Part shown: in pieces, positions 25,272 through 36,981 of the stretch
How the letters are laid out: each line of letters starts with the position of its first letter
How positions within the stretch are numbered: the first letter of the stretch is position 1
Source of the DNA: Palaemon carinicauda
Taxonomy: Eukaryota > Arthropoda > Malacostraca > Decapoda > Palaemonidae
DNA length: 64,000 nt
Reading direction: 5' to 3'
Assembly: GCF_036898095.1 (NCBI RefSeq)
Contig: NC_090751.1
Span: 56,276,111 to 56,340,110, forward strand
The notes under the pieces: model-generated
Databases searched by the model: none
What the model saw: only the letters and a program-made list of their open reading frames with translations
What the model was told of the DNA's origin: nothing
Position numbers and translations under genes: made by a program

Positions 25272-27297
25272 CTAAAGCGGAAGAGACCTCTTTGACCAAC
25301 TCTTGACGAAGAAGAGAGGAAGAAAAAAAAGAGGTGCGTACCTCAATTCTGACTTCTGAATGAGTGCAACCCCAATGGACAGAAAAGAACACATTTGGGC
25401 TCTTTTCTTAAAGACCCCTGCTGAGAAAAGGGCTGCTAACTCATTGGAACCGTCCTTTAAGGCTTTATCCATGCCTGACATAATGAGGCTGAGGCTATCA
25501 GTGTCCACAGCCTTCAAGGCAGAAACCTTCTTCCCCAAGGCTCCAAGAGTCCAGTCAAGGAAATTAAATACTTCAAAAGCTCTGAAGATGCCTTTGAGAG
25601 GAAGATCAAGCTCTGACGTTGAGCAGAGTATTTTGGTCCTTCTCATGGCCATCCGACGCGGAGCGTATACTAGACTCGAAAAATCTCCTTGGGCAGAAGT
25701 AGGAACTCCCAAGCTGAGAACTTCTCCCGTCTCGTACCAAACACTAGATCTGGAGGCCAATCTAGCTAAGGGAAAAGGGAAAAACAGTATTACCCTGGTT
25801 ATTCTTGGATTGCATCCAGTCTCCAATCATCCTCAAAGCTCTTTTAGATGATCGAGACAGCACCATCTTTGAAAACAGAGACGCCTTCCCTAGTGTAAAC
25901 TCTGAAGGCGGGGAACAAGGAGCAGCAGGCACAAAATAATTCGGAAACTCTTCAGTAAAAACTCTCATGAGTTTCTTTAAGTCAACTGAAGGATGAAGGA
26001 TCTTAGGATCTTCTCCTAAGAGAATTCCTCTAAAAGATAAGTAGGAGAAAGGAGATCGTCGATCCCTTCCTCCTACAAGTCTCTAACCGAGGTAGAGACA
26101 TCTTGTTTCCTAGGAGTCAACTCCGTAAGGTCCTGAATTCTGGCCTCAATGGGTCCAGGATCATTACGCCTGGCATAATGATGTTCCAACGCTAGACGCT
26201 TGCGGTCATTACGATCGGAACTAAGACGTTCGCGATCTCGACGTTCGGCTCGACTGGTGTAATCACGACGTCCAAGTCTTGATGCTCGACGTCACGTCTA
26301 ACTGCTTGACGTTCGGCGTCACATCTAACTGCTTGATGCTCGGCGTCATGCTTGACACTCGACGTCAAGGCCAACTGCTAGCTTGACGCCATGCAACTGC
26401 TGGACGCTTGACGCCATGCAACTGCTTGACGCTCGGCATCAAGTCTAACTGCTTGACACTCGACGTCAAGTCCAAAAGCTGGATGCTTGACGCCATACAA
26501 CTGCTTGAGCCACGTGACTCTCGGAACAATGACGTTCGCGATTTAGAAGCTCGCGATTTAGATGCTCGGAACTATGCTTGACACTCGGCGTCACATCCAA
26601 CTGCTTGACGCTCGACGTCACATAACTGCTTGACGCTCGGCGTCATGTCTAACTGCTTGACACTCGACATCAAGTCCAACTGCTGGACGCTCGGCGCCAC
26701 GTGACTCTCGGAACAATGACGCTCACGATTCAGATGCTCGGAACTATGACGTTCGTGTCTAGAACGTTCGCTCATCCAACAAGAGAGACAATGAAGTTGC
26801 ACTCAGTTTCAAACATCGTGTCAAACTCTTACAGCAGCGTTAGTAGCTTGCCATCCAATGCTCTGACGCTCGGCGTTACGTGTCATGACTTCCAACTACT
26901 CGACGTTTGGCGTGATGTAGTCCATTCTTTAACGCTCGGCGTCCTTCTTGACGCTAGCGTTAAGGTGTTAAGAATCTAAACGCTCGGCACATGATGAGCA
27001 ACTCTCTTCTTGTCTAACAGGAAGGGAAATACGTAAGACGCCAGCCCTGTCTGTGAGCCGAGTCAACCGACAGCAAAGATAACACTTTTACCTCGCCTTT
27101 CCCACGGCGAGGGCGAGCGTTCTGGGAAGCGTTAACAGGAACGCTCGAGGGGACGTCTGCTCAGGCGGTAACGCCTCTCGTTTCCTTTTGCAGATCGACA
27201 TTCCTTCTCCCAGGGGTTGGGGAGCTTGGAAGAGGTCTAAGGATAGGATAACGACAGGGTCGAGCAGACGCACCCTCCACTGACTGATTAAATTCAC
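25272..27297 (-). pseudogene. DIRS element E gag, first copy
   Basis: Read on the minus strand. The N-terminal piece (27297-27088) carries DLFQAPQPLGEGMS, then KRKREALPPEQTSPRAFLL. It is followed by about 750 bp of degenerate CTCGACGTCA-type repeat (26960-26190). The C-terminal domain appears as two overlapping frames, 25968-25762 (FTEEFPNYFVPAAPCSPPSE) and 25826-25272 (184 codons, with FEVFNFLDWTLGALGKKVSA and LSLIMSGMDKALKDGSNEL), the helical capsid-like part of DIRS Gag. A frameshift at about 25790 separates them. Assignment rests on position before RT and likeness to other DIRS gag genes. Confidence 0.6.
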
Positions 27298-28149
27298 TGC
27301 ATTAATTTAGCACTGAAAATTGCACTTTTTATACTCTTTCACATAAGACCATAATTAGACCTGCTCGCTGCGAGACATAATACTCTTCCGCCAAGGGCTT
27401 GAATGAGAATGCAATAGGTTATCTGATTAATATTAGAATTCCCAATATCGAAAAAAATAAATAACGATGCTAAGTAATTTGTGAGACTGTATTGATTGTC
27501 ATGAAAACTACGTAGAGTAAATTTAACTGTACGGTAGTTTTATTTAGTCTCTGAAAATAGACCAATGATTATCTAAAGAAAGTATACTAATAGGACAAAT
27601 ATTTTCTTAAAAATAATATATTCCTTTTATCTTATAAAAACTTAAATACTTTTGGTTTGTAAGTTAGTATTCACTTATCATTCTTTGCATAGAAAAAGAA
27701 AAGAATTTGCAGTTATACTACATGGTACTACGTAGTTTACGTCATATGATTGTGACATCATTGTGTTGGCGGAGTGTTTTCCTTTCGCCATCATGTTTTT
27801 GATAGTAGGTTCGTTATTTTTACAGTAGGTGGAAAAAACTCCTAATCCTACCCCTTTCAAGCTACAAACATAGCTATCATAATCCAACCACTAACTCTCA
27901 GTCAAAATAAAACCAAACGAGCGAAAGCCAACAGTAAATAGTACATCACCAAGATAACTGCAATTATACAGGTTACAGCGAGTGAAAAATCCAACGATGT
28001 TGCCGGCGTGAGCGGCAGGGAAGATCTGAGGAATCACTGGAATGGTTCCAGGTACCTGTCTAGAGGGCACACTGGTGGTACACCTGGATGCCCAATCGGC
28101 GATTGCCGCGAGTTTTGAAATTTCTGCCGGACGTCAGGGACGTATAGCA
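27298..28149. other. Stretch between DIRS E and DIRS A, no gene seen
   Basis: AT-rich to mixed sequence with no supported open frame. It may contain the degraded right end of element A and left end of E, but I could not find matching inverted repeats. Confidence 0.4.
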
Positions 28150-28784
28150 TTATATATAACGACCGGGTAAGTCAGATGTTTAAAAATACATATTATCTAC
28201 GAATTTGTCATTTGTTCCGTAACTGGAATACAAACCACGCCATTTAATAGGGGTGACTTACCCATTAGGAAGGGTGGACGTCCCAGCCGGTCTGGCTTTT
28301 TGGCTTTGCATTCAAGAAATAAGGAGCCCCTGCACCTCGCTAAAACCTTGCTACGCAAGGTCTGCGGCCAACGCCAGCTGTGTGATGGTATGGAAAAGTG
28401 TGACTCGTCCTAGAAAGTTGTTCTGAAGTTCTTTAGATGGAAACTTCTAGACTAGGACTTTCCCAATACCACCTCGTCAGGGTATGGGAATGTAACAGTA
28501 TTAATATTAATACTAGGAACACAAGGGACCATGGTTTACCTGCAGTGGTTTGAGGTCAGCTATGCAGAGAACCCAGGATGCTGCTTTCCCCAAGGGAAGG
28601 GATGATGAAGAAAAGAATAAGGGCCAGTCAAACCTTTTCATTCATGCAGACTAAAACCGGGTAACAATGCCCTCAACTTTCTGCTACTTGTCCAATAAGG
28701 AGCTTGAGGTTTTAAACCAGCTGTTGTGCTGCCAACACAGGACAGATAGAGAAAGTATCGAGCCTTCTGTGGGTCACATCTTGC

Positions 28785-29951
28785 AGGTAGTGGGATGTAA
28801 ACGTGGTCTGCCGTTTCCACACCACAACTTGAAAAATCTACGTCACTGAAAAATTTCTTTTGAAGGCCAGGGACGTAGCTATGCCCCTGACATCATGTGC
28901 TCTGGGGCGTCGTGACAGAGGAGGGGTTCAGCGCAAGATCAATGACCCTGCGAATCCATGCAGAGAAGGTGTTCTTGGTGACCCTCCTCTTAGTCCTTCC
29001 TGTGCTGACGAATAATGCTGGCATACAAGGACGGGCTGCGGCTGTTCCCTTGAGGTAGAGCCTCAAGCTCCTCACAGGGCATAGTAAGAGATGGTCTGGG
29101 TCATCTGTTACAGTACGGAGACTAGAGATCCGGAAGGAGTCGAATCGAGGATCCACTACTCCCGGGTTCTGAGTCTTAGCAATAAACTCAGGGACGAAGC
29201 TGAACATTACCTCCCCCCATCCCCTTGAATGGGCGATATCGTACGAGAGACCATGAAGTTTGCTGACTCGCTTGGCCGAGGCCAAAGCTAGCAGGGACAC
29301 CGTCTTCCAAGTTAGGTGGTGATCTGATGCCTGGTGTAATGGTTCATAGGGAGGTCTCTTAAGAGACCTGAGAACTCGAACCATGTTACCTGGGGGAGGT
29401 CTCCCTTCCGACTGAGGGCAGGTAATTTCATAACTCCGTATGAGTAGAGAAAGTTCTACCGATGAAGAAATGTCCATTCCTTTCAGTTTGAAGGCGAGGC
29501 TTAAGGCTGAGCGATAGCCTTCCACTGCCAAGACTGATAGGTGCATTTCTTCACACAAATACACGAGGAACTCCGCTATTGCTGTGGCATCGAGTGGAGA
29601 TACCCCTTCCACGACACCAACCACAGGAGACTTTCCACTTTGCCTGGTAGACTGCTGCTGATGACTTTCACAGATGTCCAGACATCCTGATCGCAACCTG
29701 TTGCGAAAATCCTCTCTCAGAGAGGAGATGCTGGATAGTCTGCAGGCGTGAAGTCGTAGAGAAGCTACGGCTTTGTGGAAAATGTTGGCGTGTGGTTGTT
29801 TGAGTAGATTGTGTCGTGGAAGGAGTTCTCTTGGTGGCTCCGTTAGGAGTTGCAGACAGTCCGGGAACCATTCTGCATAATGCCATTGCAGAGCTATGAG
29901 GATCATTGAAAGATTGACAGATGTTCTGGTCTTGTTGAGTAACCTCCTCAT
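28785..29951 (-). pseudogene. Tyrosine recombinase of DIRS element A
   Basis: A 352-codon minus-strand frame (29951-28893). It opens in the RNase H-recombinase linker (LLPRHNLLKQPHANIFH), then a core-binding domain (EFLVYLCEEMHLSVLAVEGYRS split here by my length limit), then the catalytic region: LLALASAKRVSKLHGLS holds the first Arg. One frameshift later the HxxR box reads HDVRGIATSLAFKRNF (codons 28897-28886), and after another shift WKRQTTFTSHYLQDV gives the candidate Tyr nucleophile (codon 28789-28787). All catalytic boxes are therefore present but in three frames. The enzyme would integrate the circular DNA intermediate of DIRS elements without a DDE integrase. Confidence 0.85.
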
Positions 29952-30104
29952 CAGACAGAACAGGGGAAAGGCGTAAACGTCGATGTTGTCCCACGGTTGT
30001 TAGAAAGCATCTTGCCAGAGAGCCTCGGGGTCTGGGACTGGGGAACAGTACAGCGGGAGCCTGAAGTTCCGGCCCGTTGCGAAGAGGTCCACAGTCGGAG
30101 AATC

Positions 30105-31606
30105 CTACAAAGTTAGGACTTTGTTGGCTACTAGATAATCCAAAGACCACTCGGTATTCACTATCTGTGATGCTCTGCTCAGGTTGTCGGCGAGCACATT
30201 CGTTTTGCCTGGAATGAAGCGTGCTGATAGTGGTATCAAGTGGATTTCGGCCCATCTCAGTATCTCTACTGCTAGATGGGATAGTTGCTGCGAAAAAGTA
30301 CCTCCTTGTTTTTGATGCAGGCCACTACTGTGGTGTTGTCGCTCATCACCACCACAGAGTGACTTACCAGGTACTGTTGGAACTGTTGAAGGGCTAGAAA
30401 GACAGCCTTCATCTCTAGGAGATTTATGTGGAGCTACTTTTCTGACTCTGACCACAGGCCTGAGGTTGTGTGGTGCAGCACGTGGGCCCCCCAACCTTTT
30501 TTTGAAGCATCTGGAAACAGCATCAAATCCGGGGGGAGGACGAGAAGATCCCCTTCCTTTCGTAGGTTCTTGTCTGCCACCCACCACTGGAGGTCCGTCA
30601 GTTCCACAGGTCCCATGGGGATCTGGATGTCCGGGGAGTCGTAAGCTTGATTCCACCGGGACTTGAGTCACCACGGGAGGGATCTCATCCATAGGCGACC
30701 ATTGGGAACTAGACGGGCCAGCGATGAAAGGTGACCGAGGAGACGAAACCACGATTGGGCTGGAAGTTCTTCTTGTTTGAGAAAAGGGCTTGCAACCTTC
30801 CTCAGCCTTGCTATCCTGTCGTCTGATGGGAAGGCTTTGTGGAGAGTGGTGTCTATAATCATGCCTAAGTATACTAGTCTTTGAGTGGGAAGCAGGGAAG
30901 ACTTCTCGAGATTTACCATGATCTCCAGATCTCGGCAAAGTCTCAGAAGTTTGTCTCGGTGTTGAAGAAGGGTTGACACCAAGTCTGCTAGGATTAACCA
31001 GTCGTCCAGATAACGGAGGAGACGGATGCCAATCCTCTGTGCCTAAGATGATACTAGGGTGAACACTCTGGTGAAGACTTGTGGTGCTGTGGAAAGACTG
31101 AAGCACAGCACCTTGAACTGGCTTTTTCTTTTGTCCAGGCTGTATCTTAAGTACTTCCTTGAAGACGGATGGACTGGGATCTGGAAGTGCACGTCCTTTA
31201 GGTTCAGTGTGCACATGAAGTCTTGCGGGCTTACTGCTAGTCTGACCGTGTCTGCCGTCTCCATGCTGAACGGAGTTTGTTTGACAAACTTGTTCAGAGC
31301 TGAGAGGTCGATGACTAGTCTCCAGACTCCAGACGCCTTCTTTACTAGAAAGAGTCGACTGAAGAAGCCTGCAGATCCATCAAGGACCTCTGGGAGAGCG
31401 CTGCCTTCTTCAACAGGGTCTGGACTTCTGCCCGAAGAGCTTGCCCCCTTGCCGATCCCATGGCAAGGGAGTTCAATAACACTGGATTCGTCGTCAGGGG
31501 AGGTAGAGATGTTATGAACGGGATGCGATATCCTAGACTGATCACAGAGATTCTCCAGGAATCGGCCCTGAGTTGCTTCCACCTGTTTGAGCAACTTTGT
31601 AGGCAT
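30105..31606 (-). pseudogene. Reverse transcriptase-RNase H of DIRS element A
   Basis: RT begins in the frame 31606-31043: VWRLVIDLSALNKFVKQTPF, SMETADTVRLAV, FQIPVHPSSRKYLRYSL, VLCFSLSTAPQVFTRVF. After a stop the YLDDW box is at 31012-31001. The connection reads in 30982-30668 (LEKSSLLPTQRLVYLGMIID), and the RNase H start in 30616-30434 (LMLFPDASKKGWGAHV). The RNase H end (FIPGKTNVLADNLSRASQI) is found in a different frame, inside the 369-codon frame 31214-30105. RT-frame stops at about 31040, 30665 and 30430 show decay. That 369-codon frame is out of phase with RT-RH for most of its length. Confidence 0.85.
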
Positions 31607-31614
31607 CCCCCCAC

Positions 31615-34600
31615 TGGTGGAAATGCAGGGGGACTGCCTATCCTAGCGTTTGCGGCCTCGGCTGCTCCCGCTAGGATTTTTGCCTCCCCTGGAGGACTTT
31701 TTGCCTTTCCTTTCTTTGACAGGAAAGGGCTTAGACACCATCGTCTTAGCTGCTGTTGTTGTTGTAGTGGTCTTGGCTGGACGGGACTGCTGTGGTGCTG
31801 GAGGCTTATAGGGCTTGGATGTTAAAGCCCTATGGAGGAGGGAGTCTTGATGCGACTGCCTCCACCTCTCAGCGGCATGTTCCAAATCCTTAGGCTAGAA
31901 AAGAACAGACCCCTCTATGGAGGAATGCCTGAGCCTATTGATCTCGGTGCTAGGGACCTTCTGATGGAATCTCTCAGCTACTGCATCCCGACGTTTCGGG
32001 ATGGTATTTGCCCACAAATTCCAGACTTGGTGGGCCAGAAACTCGATCGTGCGAGTACCTGAGAGAAGGAAGGTTTCCATAGCTTTCCTGGTACGTTCCT
32101 TGGAGAAATCCTCAGAACGTATCAGGATACCTAAGGTCCCCAACCAGATATCGAGCCACGCTTAGCTTGCATAGCACACTTCGCGACCTTCTCCTGATCG
32201 AGGATCTCAGCTGCTGAGAACGAGACCTGCCGGTTGGAGAGTCTCTCAAAAGAGACTCCCCTGGTTAGCTCTTCCAGCGAGTGGTGAAGTGGAAGAGCTA
32301 GACAAGGCTCCTCTAGGATCTCGAAGTACCTCCTCTGCTGTACGCGAGGAGGTGGGAGGAGCTTGTTGGTGGTACCGGAACAGTTGGAGGAGGACATCTC
32401 GGAGAGCTGCTGAGAAATTTTATCCCTGGTACTCTTCATCCCTTGAGACCAGGGCAGGGCTTAGAGGGCTTTTGAGTACCAAAGACGCGGTCTAAGAACA
32501 CGTCTTTGCCCTCTTGAGGAGGGATCTCTGGGTCTGAAAACCCGTTGAGAGCCCTCATTAGAGTCAGAACTTGCCAAAACGTGTGTTCGGACTCTTGCTG
32601 GTCTCTTTCTGTTGTAGGACTTGCAGCGAAGTCTCCTTCTATCCCCGAAGACTCTTCTTGGGGAGAATCGCGGACATTCGCTGAGTGGCTAACTGGCTCC
32701 GTCCTAGCCCTAGTGGAGGACTTAGGCAATGTTTTGGAGTCTTTGGATTCCTTCCTGCGAAGGATGTAGGACTCCAACATTAAAGAGGGTGGCATGTTCC
32801 TTCCAATCCCTGACTGTGTTGAACTCTCGGCGCAAAGAGAAGTTTCCTCCATTGGTGCGATGGGGGAAAGTCTCTCCTCGCGTGATTCCCTTGGAGACGG
32901 GAAATCTTCGTCTGAAAGGGAAGGAGAGGCATTCCAAGGAATAGAAGGAATTTACCTCGAAGGTCTGCGTGGAGTCAGCTTCGCCTTCGGGGAAGTGACC
33001 GCGTCTAGAACTCCTCTTTTTCTCTTCAGTGGGGTAGAGGAAGCCATGGTTCCGTGTCCCAATTAAGAGAGGACAGGCTTGAAAGCCTGAGTTACGGCTC
33101 TGATCAGGGCACCGAACCAGGGCTGTTGGCTGACAGACTCACTGTCAGACATACCCCTTGAAGGGAAAGGGACTGAAAGATCCCTGGGAGTAACTGAAAT
33201 AGGGGTGGTCGCCTGTGGTAGCCTGGGGATCCTGAACCCCTCTGGAAGTTTCCCTTCTCCCACAATGTGCGGTGGTAAGCGCTAGCAGAGAGGGGAATGA
33301 GGCAATGGCGACATTGCCGGGCGTCGTTCCTTGTGATGCGTAGTCTCGCGTGCGGGAGGATATCGACGCTCGTGCGAGGGAGAATAATGTCGTTCGCGCG
33401 AGGGAGAATAATGTCGTTCGCGCGAGGGAGGGAGAATATCGGGGCTCGCGCGAGGGAGGGAGAATATCGGGGCTCGCGCGAGGGAGGGAGAATATCGGGG
33501 CTCGCGCGAGGGAGGGAGAATATCGGGGCTCGCGCGAGGGAGGGAGAATATCGGGGCTCGCGCGAGGGAGGGAGAATATCGGGGCTCGCGCGAGGGAGGG
33601 AGAATATCGGGGCTCGCGCGAGGGAGGGAGAATATCGGGGCTCGCGCGAGGGAGGGAGAATATCGGGGCTCGCGCGAGGGAGGGAGAATATCGGGGCTCG
33701 CGCGAGGGAGGGAGAATATCGGGGCTCGCGCGAGGGAGGGAGAATATCGGGGCTCGCGCGAGGGAGGGAGAATATCGGGGCTCGCGCGAGGGAGGGAGAA
33801 TATCGGGGCTCGCGCGAGGGAGGGAGAATATCGGGGCTCGCGCGAGGGAGGGAGAATATCGGGGCTCGCGCGAGGGAGGGAGAATATCGGGGCTCGCGCG
33901 AGGGAGGGAGAATATCGGGGCTCGCGCGAGGGAGGGAGAATATCGGGGCTCGCGCGAGGGAGGGAGAATATCGGGGCTCGCGCGAGGGAGGGAGAATATC
34001 GGGGCTCGCGCGAGGGAGGGAGAATATCGGGGCTCGCGCGAGGGAGGGAGAATATCGGGGCTCGCGCGAGGGAGGGAGAATATCGGGGCTCGCGCGAGGG
34101 AGGGAGAATATCGGGGCTCGCGCGAGGGAGGGAGAATATCGGGGCTCGCGCGAGGGAGGGAGAATATCGGGGCTCGCGCGAGGGAGGGAGAATATCGGGG
34201 CTCGCGCGAGGGAGGGAGAATATCGGGGCTCGCGCGAGGGAGGGAGAATATCGGGGCTCGCGCGAGGGAGAATATCGGGGCTCGCGCGAGGGAGACTGGT
34301 GGCACGGGCGCACAGTAGATTCATGCTGGGCGTGCATGAGAATGTTGGTGCACATCCCTAGGAGAGGGTTGGCGAGCATGCGCGTGGCGCAGGTGTATAT
34401 TCTTGTGGATGCACGCGGGAGAAGGCTGGCGCGCGGGAGAAGGCTAGCGCGCAGGTGAGCACTGGCATGTTGGTGAAACAGCATTGGATACCTCTGACAC
34501 CACAACATCGACAAGAGACAGAGGATCAACCTCTGACGGTGACGACAATTGCTTGACAGCAGCACCCAATCAAATGTAATCAAGCAAAACCTCCTTGGAG

Positions 34601-35095
34601 GGCAAACCCGTAAGCCCCATGGAGGACCAAAGCTGAAAGAGAGAGGTTAGTGACATGTCCTCCCCCGGGGGGGGAGGTGGAGCTGCTTCGCTAGGGGGAA
34701 GCAACGTCATCTCTCGAGACCTGAGGTTGGTTAGAAATAAATCGGTCTACGCTACCACTCGACGGTCTCTTGAAAGAGACCGACCAAGTGGGAGCTTCGG
34801 AGGAGGTTTGGGCAACGGAAGAAGAGGCCTTGGGTTTTTCTCCCTTCAAAGCAACCTTCGAAGGAGAAATATCCCATTTGGACTTCTTCTTCCGTCGTCG
34901 CGAAAACCTCTGCTACTGGGAGGCAGACCACTCCCTACACCTACTACACTTGTTGACACTATCACACCTTTGCCCTCTACAAGAAGGACAAAGGGAGTGA
35001 GGATCAGTCTCGACCACCGACATGAACGTTCCACAGGGGCAGTCAGGAAAACCAGGGGAGGTGCATATGGTTGCAGAGGCCAACTTCACATACAC
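31615..35095 (-). pseudogene. Gag of DIRS element A
   Basis: Starts on the minus strand at about 35095 with a frame of 60 codons holding SLCPSCRGQRC and KCSRCREW, a CxxC-x4-C...CxxC zinc-finger-like motif typical of the DIRS gag head. A frame change follows, then RKKKSKWDISPSK and Ser/Pro-rich linker, the 28-bp minisatellite (34276-33441), PWFGALIRAVTQAF at about 33120, KRKR-rich sequence, and the 138-codon piece 32852-32436 with LNGFSDPEIPPQEGKDVFLD. The C-terminal helical region is in 32439-31643 (LHHSLEELTRGVSFERLS; FLLSGTRTIEFLAHQVWN). Frameshifts and stops occur throughout. Confidence 0.75.
33441..34276. repeat. 28-bp GC-rich minisatellite in gag A, 29 perfect units
   Basis: Twenty-nine consecutive 28-bp units beginning GGGGCTCGCGCGAGGGAGGG and ending AGAATATC, apparently without a single substitution, then one 24-bp unit. 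Related shorter forms precede it (33380-33440). Since 28 is not a multiple of three, all frames cycle and most lack stops, which gives the several 320-430 codon frames on both strands; these are artefacts of the repeat. The core contains the self-complementary TCGCGCGA. Confidence 0.98.
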
Positions 35096-35300
35096 AGTGT
35101 AGTGGTTTGCGGACTGTGGCCAAAGGTAGCACCCAAACCGCCTAGTGTCCGAATGCCAACCACAACCAGACGTTCACTACACAAAAAATATACATCAGTG
35201 GAATACCCAAAAATCTAGGTAACAGGTCAAAAGAACGGAACACTGGGCACCACCCCTTGATTTATACTGGGCAAGGGAACCCAGCTAGAACCTGACTTAC

Positions 35301-35477
35301 CCCTTTGCTTCTCCTGCCTTTAGCTTGCTGATCATAAGTAAAAGTATAAGAACATTAGGTGAAAGGGAATATTATAATTAAAAACTAAGAATAAAACATT
35401 GCCTGAGAAGGGGAGCACATTGGTGTAAGGAACTGGAATGAGATGCTGTATTCATAAAAACATGCAAAAAATATTTA
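35301..35477. other. Short unique stretch before Tigger-like element 1
   Basis: AT-rich flank ending in the TA target dinucleotide at 35476-35477. Confidence 0.5.
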
Positions 35478-35767
35478 CAGCGAACCCTCGCTACTTCGCG
35501 GTTCGACCATCGCGGATTCACCACTTCGCGGGTTTTTTCCATAACCCATATATATACAGTATACATATCGCGGATTTTCCGTAAATTTCGAAAATACCGC
35601 GAAATCTGAAGACCCCCAAATACGATATTTTGTTACCTGTAATTCCATTAATACTGTAATTAGTAATATCTGCTCTTACTGATTGTTCATTGCATTACAT
35701 ATGATACTGTATATAATTCAGCACAGAAAGAAATAAAACACGAAAAGAGAATGTGATCATACGATAA

Positions 35768-35980
35768 TACAGTACTGTATACAGTACGTAGTAAAATTAA
35801 ATCGAACATGAAACGCAAATCAGATGCAGTCATACCATATTAGAATGGTGTAAGGCTGCTGATGGCTACTATACTACAAATGTAATGGATGTGCATCTTT
35901 TCCATGATTCTTTTGTATGTATACGTACGTAGTACTGCATCCAATAATATTCTTTGTTGCAAAAATCACATTTCGAATAA

Positions 35981-36041
<61 letters not shown>

Positions 36042-36415
36042 CCTACAAAAGAATAAAATAGCATACGTAAAGCTATTACGTGTATTATTATTGTTATTAT
36101 TATTATTATTGTTGTTGTTGTTAATAAAATTATTATTGTTATTATTATTATCATTATTATTATTATTATTATTATTACTGTATTATTATCATACGATAAT
36201 TCAGTACTGTATACAGTACGTAGTAAAATTAAATCGAACATGAAACGCAAATCAGATGCAGTCATACAATATTACAATGGTGTAAGGCTGCTGATGGCTA
36301 CTACTGTACTACAAATGTAATGGATGTGCTTCTTTTCCATGAATCTTTTGTATGTATACGTACGTAGTACTGCATCCAATAATATTCTTTGTTGCAAAAA
36401 TCACATTTCCAATAA

Positions 36416-36493
<78 letters not shown>

Positions 36494-36670
36494 ACACACA
36501 CATCCTACAATAGAATAAAATAGCATACGTAAAGCTATTATTATTATTGTTATTATTATTATTATTGTTGTTGTTGTTAATAAAATTATGATTGTTATTA
36601 TTATTATCATTATTATTATTATTATTACAGTACTGTACTGTATTATTATCATTATTTATTATTATTATTA
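35768..36670. repeat. About 430-bp internal tandem duplication with GA and ATT microsatellites
   Basis: The block containing TGAAACGCAAATCAGATGCA and GGCTGCTGATGGCTACTA, then a (GA)n run and an ATT-rich run, occurs twice (about 35768-36195 and 36196-36670). The GA runs are at 35987-36039 and 36421-36492, the second interrupted and followed by (AC)5. This is the 5' arm of Tigger-like element 1. Confidence 0.92.
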
Positions 36671-36981
36671 TTAATACTGTACGTACGGTATGCGCGGGGT
36701 ATCTTGTATGAGTTGGTAACCTATGCATCATATACTGTAAGACGGGTTGTGATTGGTTCAAGCGCTGATAGATGACGAATCAGAACTCAAGTTTTGTTAT
36801 CTAGCCTGTGATTGGTGTTTTGCCCTCATCTCCAGCTTCCAGCATCTAGGTTCTCGCGGGCCCGGGTCGTCCACTCTCTGTCCCCGCGTATCGCTGAGTA
36901 GACGTTCTTAAGTTTGTGAAGTTTAATCTGTGCTGTGTGTGACCTTTTTAAGTTGAACTTTTTGTCAAATCCTACTGTACA

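Larger units (their letters stand above)
28150..35300 (-). mobile_element. DIRS-type element A, full gene content, decayed
   Basis: In the minus direction it has a 5' leader, gag with zinc motif (about 35095), a 28-bp minisatellite, RT-RNase H and tyrosine recombinase in normal DIRS order. At 28200-28270 a segment with GAATTTGTCATTTGTTCCGT and AATACAAACCACGC matches the ICR of element B (40400-40440). The outer inverted repeats that B shows are not recognisable here. All genes carry stops or frameshifts. Confidence 0.85.

Noticed and set aside
30105..31214. 369-codon minus-strand frame as an independent gene in element A
   Set aside because: Most of it is antiphase to RT-RNase H and its last 60 codons are RNase H itself after a frame change; treated as part of the decayed pol, with the general overlap question raised for C and D.
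33104..34583. Several overlapping open frames of 320-433 codons on both strands
   Set aside because: They are produced by a stop-free 28-bp repeat that cycles through all frames; composition is purely repeat-derived and there is no domain.
36309..36761. 150-codon minus-strand frame rich in Asn and Ser/Leu
   Set aside because: Translation of ATT and GA microsatellites in the 5' arm of the Tigger-like element.
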